Shown here piece after piece: positions 1 to 6,794 of a stretch of DNA of 16,820 nucleotides; the stretch's first letter is position 1, and the number at the start of each line of letters is the position of its first letter. The translations under genes were made by a program, and so were the position numbers. The stretch comes from Methylococcales bacterium. Its GTDB lineage: Bacteria; Pseudomonadota; Gammaproteobacteria; Methylococcales; UBA1147. The stretch lies in the NCBI GenBank assembly GCA_024958995.1, contig JANXGZ010000279.1, positions 1-16,820 on the forward strand, read 5' to 3'. A model generated the notes under the pieces. It was not told the DNA's origin, did no database searches, and was given only the letters and a program-made list of their open reading frames with translations.

Positions 1-168
1 GCGAATTTGTTGTTTTTCATCAGGAAATGGTTGTTTTCAGGTTGGTTTGAGCGTATATATGCATTGTGTTTTGTTGCATTTGCGCAAGTTTGAAGGAATT
101 TCTGCCTGAATCTTGAGCGAAAAAAGCAACGGAATTAATCCTACTCTAGGTATTTAAGGGGAAATACA

Positions 169-1362
169 ATGAAATCATTACGCAAAAAGGCGCTAGGCAC
201 TTCTTTGCTCGCCGCCGGCCTATTGACGACGGGCTCTGCCTTAGCAGGGGCCACCATCAAGGTCGATGACACCAAGTGGATTAGTGTTGGCGCGGGAATT
301 CGCAGCAGTTTTTCTGCTGGGGACAATGCTGCCGGGGCGGCCAGCGACAAATGGTCGAGCAGCTTTGCTCTGGACAACGTTCGTCTGTACGTGAACGGAC
401 AAGTCCATGAAAACATTAAGTTTGAATTCAATACCGAGGTTAACAACACAGGGGCTCTCAATTCGAGCACGGCAGCCAATATCTTCGTGCTCGACGCGAT
501 TGCAAAATTCGAATTCACTGATCTGATCAATGTCTGGGCCGGGCGACTCCTCGTGCCTTCTGATCGTGCCGAACTGGATGGCCCGTTCTACCAGAACACC
601 TATGCATTCAATAAAACGCCGTTCTTCCCCAATGATCAGTTCAACTCGTCCGCCGGTCGATACGGCCGTGACGACGGTGTGGTTCTGTGGGGTGCACTGA
701 CCGCCGACAAACGCTTGACCTATTCCGTGGGTGTATTCGACGGTGCCTACACGACCGTTAACCAGGACGATGATTTGCTTTACGCCGGTCGGGTGAGCTA
801 CAACTTCCTCAACGTCGAGCAGAACCCAGGTTACTACACCAGCAGCACCTACTACGGAAACGCGGGCGACATCTTGACGGTTGCCTTCGCAACCCAGTAC
901 CAGGAAGACGGTGTGGGTGACGCAACTAATGCGGCTGATTTCTGGGGCATGAGTGCGGACATTCTGTCTGAAACGGTGTTGGCCAGTGGCGGAGTCGTTA
1001 CGGCAGAGGCCCAATGGAAACGCTTTGAGCTGACGGGTTTCGTCAATGACGGTACCGGGAATAATCTCAACAACGTCTTTGAAGGTGATGCGTACACCGG
1101 CACGCTTTTGTATCTAATGCCGGGTGAAATCGGTATTGGTCGAGTGCAGCCGTATGTTCGCTACACCAACAACAACGGGACCACCACTGCCAACACGGCT
1201 GAATGGGAAGGCGGTCTGAACTACATCATCGATGGGCAAAACGCCAAGATTTCCGCGTGGTACACGCACGGTGATATCAGTACCACTGGCCGTAATTATT
1301 TGACTACTTCAGTTGGAGATGAGCAAAGCACGGTCAACATGGCAGTGCAGCTCCAGTTCTAA
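169..1362 (+). CDS. Outer-membrane porin, probable urea-route porin
   Basis: This 397-residue protein is predicted to be an outer-membrane beta-barrel channel. The N-terminus is a clear Sec signal peptide: basic MKSLRKK, a hydrophobic stretch, and likely cleavage after SALA at residue 26. The mature part is rich in Gly, Asn, Thr and aromatic residues in alternating patterns, as in transmembrane beta-strands, and it ends in Phe (VQLQF), the usual outer-membrane assembly signature. The start is supported by an AAGGGGA ribosome site at 156-162. It looks like the OprO/P or general porin superfamily, but I cannot assign a subfamily. It lies directly upstream of the urea transporter on the same strand, so a role in passing urea or short amides is inferred from context only. 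A sigma-54 promoter follows its stop codon, so urtA need not depend on read-through from it. Confidence 0.8.
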   Translation: MKSLRKKALGTSLLAAGLLTTGSALAGATIKVDDTKWISVGAGIRSSFSAGDNAAGAASDKWSSSFALDNVRLYVNGQVHENIKFEFNTEVNNTGALNSSTAANIFVLDAIAKFEFTDLINVWAGRLLVPSDRAELDGPFYQNTYAFNKTPFFPNDQFNSSAGRYGRDDGVVLWGALTADKRLTYSVGVFDGAYTTVNQDDDLLYAGRVSYNFLNVEQNPGYYTSSTYYGNAGDILTVAFATQYQEDGVGDATNAADFWGMSADILSETVLASGGVVTAEAQWKRFELTGFVNDGTGNNLNNVFEGDAYTGTLLYLMPGEIGIGRVQPYVRYTNNNGTTTANTAEWEGGLNYIIDGQNAKISAWYTHGDISTTGRNYLTTSVGDEQSTVNMAVQLQF

Positions 1363-1379
1363 GTCGTTAAATAGTAACT

Positions 1380-1395
1380 TGGCATCTTCATTGCA
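1380..1395 (+). promoter_or_regulatory. Sigma-54 (-24/-12) promoter for the urt operon
   Basis: The bases TGGCAT, then 5 bases, then TTGCA match the sigma-54 consensus TGGCAC-N5-TTGCA with the exact spacing and a single mismatch in the last base of the -24 box. The invariant GG (1381-1382) and GC (1393-1394) are present. Transcription would start near 1406, giving a leader of about 200 bases before urtA. Sigma-54 with NtrC is the usual route for nitrogen-starvation control of urea uptake. I did not find a convincing NtrC dyad upstream, so the activator is inferred. Confidence 0.65.
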
Positions 1396-1408
1396 TCTTA
1401 TTTGTGCA

Positions 1409-1511
1409 TTGAGGGTGGGAACAATCGGCTGATGGTTCATCGGCCGGTCCAGTTCCAAACATAGTTCTTAGCACCCTCTTTAAAACGACGTTTTTCGTGG
1501 TTGAGGGTGTT
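1409..1511 (+). promoter_or_regulatory. Structured urtA leader with competing pairings
   Basis: The 9-base word TTGAGGGTG occurs twice, at 1409-1417 and 1501-1509. A single complementary CACCCTC lies between them at 1472-1478. The middle segment can therefore pair with either flank but not both. The downstream pairing extends to 9 pairs (1470-1478 with 1503-1511, including one G-U). Inside the first pairing sits a 9-pair hairpin with a GTT triloop (1426-1434 with 1438-1446, one G-U). This mutually exclusive layout resembles an attenuator or ligand-sensing leader, but no known RNA family was recognised and no U-tract terminator is present. Confidence 0.3.
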
Positions 1512-1527
1512 CGAAGTCGTTGGGTAA

Positions 1528-1556
1528 ACAGCAGGGCGGTTTTGCCGCCCTGCTGT
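1528..1556 (+). other. Strong 12-bp hairpin before urtA
   Basis: A perfect 12-pair inverted repeat (1528-1539 with 1545-1556) encloses a TTTTG loop. The sequence after it is CCACAACC, so it lacks the U-tract of a standard intrinsic terminator on either strand. It lies 36 bases before the urtA ribosome site, inside the leader expected from the sigma-54 promoter. It could protect or process the urtA message, block read-through from the porin gene in another way, or belong to the competing leader structure. Confidence 0.5.
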
Positions 1557-1602
1557 CCACAACCAAACGTCTTATATCTATTAAGAAACTATGGGAGGAA
1601 CC

Positions 1603-2907
1603 ATGTATCTTCAAAACGTAATTTCAACCAGCCTTAAACGGCTTTCTTTATGCCTTCTGGCATTCCTGACCCTTTCGGGCACTTCGGCCATGGCCGGAGA
1701 CACCATCAAGGTCGGCGTGCTCCATTCCCTGTCCGGCACCATGGCGATCAGCGAGACCACCCTGAAGGATACGGTCTTGATGATGATCGACGCACAGAAC
1801 GCAAAGGGCGGCCTGCTCGGCAAGAAGCTAGAAGCCGTCGTTGTCGACCCGGCCTCCAACTGGCCTTTGTTCGCAGAAAAAGCGCGCGAACTGATCGAGC
1901 AGAAAAAGGTCGACGTGGTCTTCGGCTGCTGGACTTCTGTTTCGCGCAAATCCGTACTACCGGTCTTCGAAGAATTGAACGGTCTGTTGTTCTACCCGGT
2001 TCAGTACGAAGGCGAAGAATCGTCTAAAAACGTGTTCTACACCGGTGCCGCGCCTAACCAGCAGGCAATACCGGCCGTGGATTACCTGATGAACGATATC
2101 GGGGTGAAACGGTGGGTGCTGGCCGGAACCGACTACGTGTATCCGAGAACCACCAACAAGATCCTGGAGTCCTACCTCAAGATCAAGGGTGTGGCGGACG
2201 AGGATATCATGATCAACTACACGCCTTTCGGTCATTCTGACTGGCAAAGTATCGTCTCCGACATCAAGAAATTCGGTTCCACGGGTGTAAAGACGGCGGT
2301 TGTTTCCACCATCAATGGTGATGCCAACGTGCCGTTCTACAAGGAACTGGGAAACCAGGGTCTCTCGGCGGAAGATATCCCGGTTGTTGCCTTCTCCGTG
2401 GGTGAGGAAGAACTGTCAGGCCTCGACACCAAGCCTCTGGTCGGTCACCTAGCCGCCTGGAACTACTTCATGAGCGTTGATACACCTGAAAACGCGGCGT
2501 TCATCAAGGAATGGAAGGCTTTTATCAAAGATGACGACCGGGTCACCAACGATCCGATGGAAGCGACGTACATCGGTTTCAAAATGTGGGTCAAAGCGGT
2601 GGAAAAAGTGGGCACGACCGAGGTGGACAAAGTGGAACCGGCAATGCTTGGCATGAGAACCCCGAATCTGACGGGTGGCATTGCGGTCATGAACAAGAAC
2701 CATCATTTGTCGAAACCGGTCCTGATCGGCGAAATCCAGGAAGACGGTCAGTTTGAGACCGTTTGGGAAACCGACGGCGTGGTCTGGGGCGATGCCTGGA
2801 CCGATTTTCTGCCGGGCAGCAAGGATCTAGCGGCCAACTGGGGTCCTGAACTCCGTTGCGGTAACTTCAACAGAAAGACGGGCAAGTGTTCGGGAACAGT
2901 CTACTAG
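1603..2907 (+). CDS. urtA: Urea ABC transporter substrate-binding protein UrtA
   Basis: UrtA is the periplasmic protein that binds urea and delivers it to the UrtBC permease. The 434-residue product has a Sec signal peptide with likely cleavage after SAMA at residue 31. The mature protein starts DTIKVGVLHSLSGTMAISE, characteristic of the UrtA branch of branched-chain amino-acid-type binding proteins. Other family segments are FGCWTSVSRKSV, FYPVQYEGEE and FYTGAAPNQQ. Two cysteines near the end (about 419 and 429) probably form a disulfide. I chose the ATG at 1603 because GGGAGGAA (1593-1600) forms an ideal ribosome site before it. An in-frame ATG at 1591 overlaps that site and is unlikely to be used. 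It is the first gene behind the sigma-54 promoter. A large hairpin follows its stop, consistent with higher expression of the binding protein than of the permease genes. Confidence 0.95.
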   Translation: MYLQNVISTSLKRLSLCLLAFLTLSGTSAMAGDTIKVGVLHSLSGTMAISETTLKDTVLMMIDAQNAKGGLLGKKLEAVVVDPASNWPLFAEKARELIEQKKVDVVFGCWTSVSRKSVLPVFEELNGLLFYPVQYEGEESSKNVFYTGAAPNQQAIPAVDYLMNDIGVKRWVLAGTDYVYPRTTNKILESYLKIKGVADEDIMINYTPFGHSDWQSIVSDIKKFGSTGVKTAVVSTINGDANVPFYKELGNQGLSAEDIPVVAFSVGEEELSGLDTKPLVGHLAAWNYFMSVDTPENAAFIKEWKAFIKDDDRVTNDPMEATYIGFKMWVKAVEKVGTTEVDKVEPAMLGMRTPNLTGGIAVMNKNHHLSKPVLIGEIQEDGQFETVWETDGVVWGDAWTDFLPGSKDLAANWGPELRCGNFNRKTGKCSGTVY

Positions 2908-2920
2908 CCTTCTGAGGAAT

Positions 2921-2964
2921 CTTCGGACCGGCGGCGGAATTCTCGATGCCGCCGGTCTCCGAAG
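2921..2964 (+). other. Long stem-loop after urtA, likely mRNA stabiliser or partial terminator
   Basis: A 15-pair GC-rich stem, with one bulged T at 2958, is formed by 2921-2935 and 2948-2964 around a 12-base loop. It begins 14 bases after the urtA stop codon. No run of T follows on the plus strand, so it is not a standard intrinsic terminator. In ABC operons, stems placed after the binding-protein gene commonly protect the upstream message and lower downstream expression, and that role is inferred here. Confidence 0.6.
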
Positions 2965-3204
2965 CCCGGGGTTCGAGCTGATGTAATCCTCGCTCGTTTG
3001 ACTCTCTCGTTTTAAACGCTCCACAATTGAATTCAGGCTGACACGCGATACGTGTTTGGCCGAACCAGGTATTGCCCTAAAACAATGAATAGTGCAATAT
3101 CTGATGGCCGTTGGAAAAGAAAAAAGTGGGTTGGGTTGGGTTGGACCTTTCTAAGGCCGGCATAAATCACTTATTCCACAACAAGTCACGGTACAAACCA
3201 GCAA
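2965..3204 (+). other. Untranslated urtA-urtB spacer with small motifs
   Basis: The urtA-urtB gap is 297 bases, the longest non-coding interval in the block. Beyond the stem-loop it contains a perfect inverted repeat ACACG-N5-CGTGT at 3041-3055 (possible operator or small hairpin) and a GGGTT repeat at 3128-3144. I found no convincing sigma-70 or sigma-54 promoter and no open reading frame with family features. urtB has a poor ribosome site (no AGGAGG-like sequence in GGTACAAACCAGCAA before the ATG), so its translation may be weak or dependent on structure in this leader. Confidence 0.4.
3128..3144 (+). repeat. GGGTT tandem repeat, possible G-quadruplex
   Basis: The sequence is GGGTT repeated three times and then GG: three runs of three G and a final run of two, separated by TT. 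It could form a two-tier or imperfect three-tier G-quadruplex in DNA or RNA. It is also a short tandem repeat that could change copy number. It lies about 60 bases before the urtB start. Confidence 0.5.
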
Positions 3205-4890
3205 ATGGTAAACGGTAAATCTCAACTCTTGCTTAACCGAGCATGGCTCAGCGTCTTCTTGATGCTGATTGGCTGCCTGCTGACCATTGCCCAAGCTCAA
3301 AGCGGCACCAATACAGTTGAAGCGGTTGTCAGCCAGGATGCCTTTACCGAGCTGATCCACCAGCTCCGGGACGCCAAGCTCAGAAAAAAGCCGGCCCTGG
3401 TCAAGCAACTCGGTGAGCTTCAGGACACCCGGGTAGAGGCGGTTCTTCAGGCCCTGCTTGACGGCCGCCTTTATTACACTAAGGACGATCGCCGCGCTGT
3501 GGTGTTCAAGGAAAACAGCGAAAAAGGCTACCGCATCACCGATGTAGTGAGCGGAACATTGATCGGTGAAATCGGCAAGCGGCAAGCAAAGAAGATCGGG
3601 GTCAACAACACGCTTCGAAGGATCTTGCGCAGCAAGCTGGCAGAACTGAAGCTTGATTCCGACGCCTCTGAGGAGAGGCTCAAGGCGGTGAAAGCCTTGA
3701 GCCAGAAGATGGATGCGCGCCTTGGTCACTTGCTGCGGGATCGGTTGCCGGGTGAAGAGGATGACGATGTACGGGCCGTGATGTCGCTTGCGATTGCGAT
3801 ACTGGATGTGCGCGGACAGGACACAGGACTTCGGCTTGACGCCATCGAGATCTTGGCCACAGACCTTTCTTCAAATATTCGCAACACGTTGAATGATTTG
3901 CTCAGAACCAATGCCGATGGCAGCTTTGCTGAAACCGACAAGGCAGTGCTTGAGGCGGCAACGGATGCCCTGAAGAAGATCGATCGACAGGTCTGGCTGT
4001 ACGGACTGGTAGAAACCCTTTTCTTTGGTTTAAGTCTCGGCTCGGTGCTGGCTCTGTCGGCGATTGGCCTGGCGATTACCTTCGGCGTCATGGGTGTGAT
4101 CAACATGGCTCACGGTGAGCTCATGATGGTTGGGGCCTATACAACCTACGTCATCCAGCAGTTAATGCCGAATTACCAGGACTCATTCATCCTGGTGGCC
4201 ATTCCGGCCGCGTTTCTGGTTTCGGCGCTACTTGGGATCTGCATCGAGCGTGGAGTCATCCGTTTCCTCTATGGTCGGCCTCTGGAAACGCTTTTGGCAA
4301 CCTTCGGCATCAGCCTGATTCTCCAACAAACGGTCAGGAGTATTTTTTCACCCCTTAACCGTTCAGTGTCCACACCCTCCTGGATGAGTGGATCATTGGA
4401 AATCAACAGCGTCCTTTCACTGACCCTGAACCGGCTTTACATCATTGCCTTTGCCTTGATCGTATTTGGGTTGTTGCTCATGGTGCTGAAGAAAACCCGA
4501 TTGGGGCTGCAGGTTCGGGCCGTATCCCAGAACCGCTCCATGGCCAAGGCCATGGGAATCCGCTCGGAAAGGGTGGATGCGCTGACCTTTGGCCTCGGTT
4601 CCGGTATCGCAGGGGTCGCCGGTGTGGCTCTGAGCCAGCTGACCAATGTCGGCCCGAATCTGGGTCAATCCTACATTGTCGATTCCTTTATGGTGGTGGT
4701 ATTTGGCGGCGTCGGAAATCTATGGGGAACGTTGATCAGCGGTATGTCCCTGGGGGTTGCAAACAAAATCCTGGAACCCTTTGCTGGGGCTGTACTGGCA
4801 AAGATACTAATTCTTGTAGCGATCATCCTCTTTATCCAGATTCGACCGCGCGGACTGTTTCCGCAAAAGGGCCGAGCGGCAGAGGATTAG
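3205..4890 (+). CDS. urtB: Urea ABC transporter permease UrtB
   Basis: UrtB is one of the two inner-membrane permease subunits of the high-affinity urea transporter. Of its 561 residues, roughly the first 32 form a signal-like hydrophobic segment. Residues about 35-265 form a soluble, helix-rich region with many charged residues, probably periplasmic. The multi-pass permease domain runs from about residue 268 to the end. The family hallmark GVINMAHGELMMVGAYTTY is at about 298-315, and the cytoplasmic loop GLQVRAVSQNRSMAKAMG, which contacts the ATPases, is present. A long N-terminal extension of this kind is known in many proteobacterial UrtB proteins, but its role is not established. The ATG at 3205 has a weak ribosome site, yet no better upstream start exists, and later starts would remove the signal. 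urtC begins 3 bases after the stop. Confidence 0.93.
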   Translation: MVNGKSQLLLNRAWLSVFLMLIGCLLTIAQAQSGTNTVEAVVSQDAFTELIHQLRDAKLRKKPALVKQLGELQDTRVEAVLQALLDGRLYYTKDDRRAVVFKENSEKGYRITDVVSGTLIGEIGKRQAKKIGVNNTLRRILRSKLAELKLDSDASEERLKAVKALSQKMDARLGHLLRDRLPGEEDDDVRAVMSLAIAILDVRGQDTGLRLDAIEILATDLSSNIRNTLNDLLRTNADGSFAETDKAVLEAATDALKKIDRQVWLYGLVETLFFGLSLGSVLALSAIGLAITFGVMGVINMAHGELMMVGAYTTYVIQQLMPNYQDSFILVAIPAAFLVSALLGICIERGVIRFLYGRPLETLLATFGISLILQQTVRSIFSPLNRSVSTPSWMSGSLEINSVLSLTLNRLYIIAFALIVFGLLLMVLKKTRLGLQVRAVSQNRSMAKAMGIRSERVDALTFGLGSGIAGVAGVALSQLTNVGPNLGQSYIVDSFMVVVFGGVGNLWGTLISGMSLGVANKILEPFAGAVLAKILILVAIILFIQIRPRGLFPQKGRAAED

Positions 4891-4893
4891 TCG

Positions 4894-5985
4894 ATGTTTT
4901 CCATGGGTCTTTTAAAAAACGATCTTGGCGGTCGAATCATTTTCTATCTGCTTGCCGCGGCTGCGATCCTGGTGCCAGTTTGCAACCTGGTGGTTCCGGA
5001 GACTTCTGTTTTTTACCTGTCCAGTTATACCGTGACTCTGGTCGGCAAGTACCTGACGTATGCGTTGCTGGCGCTGGCACTGGACCTGGTCTGGGGTTAT
5101 TGCGGGATACTGAGCCTCGGTCATGGCGCATTCTTCGCCTTGGGCGGGTATTCGATGGGTATGTATCTGATGCGCCAGATTGGGGAACGTGGGGTTTATG
5201 GTCATCCGATACTGCCGGATTTCATGGTGTTTCTGAACTGGAAGGAACTGCCTTGGTACTGGTACGGTTTCGACCAGTTCTGGTTCGCGATGCTGATGGT
5301 TGTTCTGGTTCCGACCTTGCTAGCCTTTGTGTTTGGCTGGTTGGCTTTTCGCTCGCGGGTTACTGGGGTCTACCTGGCAATCATCACCCAGGCCCTGACC
5401 TACGCCTTGATGCTGGCGTTTTTCCTCAATGAAATGGGTTTCGGTGGGAACAACGGCTTGACCGACTTCAAGGATATACTGGGCTTCAATATCCAGTCGG
5501 ATGCCACCCGGGTGGTGATTTTCGTGCTCTCGTGTGTAGCTTTGGCCGCAGCCTACCTGGCCTGTCGTTACATCGTCGAATCGAAGCTCGGACGGGTGGT
5601 GCTTGCGATACGCGACGCCGAAGACAGGACCCGTTTCATCGGTTACCGAGTTGAACGGTTCAAACTCTGGATCTTTGTGTTTTCAGCGGCTCTTGCGGCG
5701 ATTGCCGGTGCTCTTTATGTGCCCCAGGTCGGGATCATCAATCCCGGTGAATTTGCACCACTGAACTCGATTGAAGTAGTGATCTGGGTCGCGGTGGGAG
5801 GACGGGGAACCCTGTATGGCGCGATCGCGGGCGCATTCCTGGTCAATTATTCCAAAACCCTGTTGACGGGTTCGTTGCCCGAGGTCTGGCTGTTTGTACT
5901 GGGTAGCATGTTCGTCCTGTCGACCGTGTTTCTGCCCAAGGGACTTGTCGGATTATTCAGCAAAGACGGGAAAGAAGACGAATGA
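4894..5985 (+). CDS. urtC: Urea ABC transporter permease UrtC
   Basis: UrtC is the second inner-membrane permease subunit, pairing with UrtB to form the urea channel. The 363-residue protein is strongly hydrophobic with about ten predicted membrane segments. Family features include GYCGILSLGHGAFFALGGY near residues 68-86 and a cytoplasmic ATPase-contact loop, LAIRDAEDRTRFIGYRVERF, in the second half. The last helices carry EVVIWVAVGGRGTLYGAIAG, typical of the LivM/UrtC family. AGAGG at the urtB end provides the ribosome site. An in-frame ATG at 4903 is a possible alternative start. The stop overlaps the urtD start by 4 bases (ATGA), indicating translational coupling. Confidence 0.94.
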   Translation: MFSMGLLKNDLGGRIIFYLLAAAAILVPVCNLVVPETSVFYLSSYTVTLVGKYLTYALLALALDLVWGYCGILSLGHGAFFALGGYSMGMYLMRQIGERGVYGHPILPDFMVFLNWKELPWYWYGFDQFWFAMLMVVLVPTLLAFVFGWLAFRSRVTGVYLAIITQALTYALMLAFFLNEMGFGGNNGLTDFKDILGFNIQSDATRVVIFVLSCVALAAAYLACRYIVESKLGRVVLAIRDAEDRTRFIGYRVERFKLWIFVFSAALAAIAGALYVPQVGIINPGEFAPLNSIEVVIWVAVGGRGTLYGAIAGAFLVNYSKTLLTGSLPEVWLFVLGSMFVLSTVFLPKGLVGLFSKDGKEDE

Positions 5986-6794
5986 ACAAGTTACTGGGAA
6001 GCCGGATCGACCAGATACCGGATTCCGTTGAAGCCGGGGTGGATACGCGGCACGGCCAAGTGCTGTACCTTGAGAACATCAACGTCAGTTTCGATGGTTT
6101 CCAGGCCCTGAAAGATCTGAACCTGTACATTGATGAAGGCGAACTACGATGCATCATTGGGCCGAATGGTGCCGGTAAAACCACGATGATGGATGTCATT
6201 ACCGGGAAGACACGTCCGGACACCGGAACGGTGTTCTTCGGTCAGCTCGTTGATCTTCTCAAAATGGATGAACCTTCGATCGCTCAGGCCGGCATTTGCC
6301 GAAAATTCCAGAAACCCACGGTCTTCGAACACCAGACGGTCTTTAACAATCTGGAATTGGCCATGCGTACCAACAAGAATGTTTGGAGCACTCTGTTTGC
6401 CAGCTTGTCCGGTGAGCAACTGGACCTGATCGATGAGATCCTTGAGACCATCGGTCTGGTCGGGCAGCGCAATTTCCTCGCAGGCTCCCTTTCCCACGGG
6501 CAGAAGCAATGGCTGGAAATTGGGATGTTGTTGATGCAGCAACCCAAATTACTACTGGTCGATGAACCAGTCGCCGGAATGACTCACCAGGAAACCGAAC
6601 GCACGGCTGAACTTCTACTGGCTCTGGAAGGCAAACATTCGGTGGTGGTGGTAGAACATGACATGGAATTCGTGCGGTCGATTTCTCGTAAAGTGACGGT
6701 TCTACACGAAGGGTCCGTGTTGGTGGAAGGGGAGATGGATCAGGTACAGAACGATCGGCGGGTTGCGGAAGTTTATCTCGGAACGTTATGCTAA
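5982..6794 (+). CDS. urtD: Urea ABC transporter ATPase UrtD
   Basis: UrtD is one of two cytoplasmic ATPases that power urea uptake. The 270-residue protein has a short N-terminal extension (about residues 1-27) before the ABC domain, which is common in UrtD. Visible motifs are Walker A GPNGAGKTT (60-68), a Q-loop near residue 110, the variant signature LSHGQ (170-174), Walker B LLLVDEP (190-196) and the switch histidine in VVVEHDMEFV. The LSHGQ form and the VDEPVAGMT segment after Walker B are characteristic of UrtD rather than UrtE. It overlaps urtC by 4 bases and urtE by 7. Confidence 0.95.
   Translation: MNKLLGSRIDQIPDSVEAGVDTRHGQVLYLENINVSFDGFQALKDLNLYIDEGELRCIIGPNGAGKTTMMDVITGKTRPDTGTVFFGQLVDLLKMDEPSIAQAGICRKFQKPTVFEHQTVFNNLELAMRTNKNVWSTLFASLSGEQLDLIDEILETIGLVGQRNFLAGSLSHGQKQWLEIGMLLMQQPKLLLVDEPVAGMTHQETERTAELLLALEGKHSVVVVEHDMEFVRSISRKVTVLHEGSVLVEGEMDQVQNDRRVAEVYLGTLC

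Noticed and set aside
31..60. Possible sigma-70 promoter for the porin (TTGTTT-17-TATATA)
   Set aside because: Spacing is right but only 3 of 6 and 4 of 6 consensus bases match in an AT-rich stretch, so it is too weak to list as a feature.
241..1014. Long minus-strand open frame (257 codons) opposite the porin
   Set aside because: It is antisense to a porin with a signal peptide and ribosome site, and its translation has no recognisable family features. It is explained by codon bias.
1591..1602. Upstream ATG as the urtA start
   Set aside because: The ATG at 1591 overlaps the ribosome site GGGAGGAA that serves the ATG at 1603, and the later start gives a normal signal peptide.
4722..5432. 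Plus-strand open frame (236 codons) across the urtB-urtC junction
   Set aside because: It lies in another frame over two clear permease genes, and its product is low in membrane character and resembles no family.
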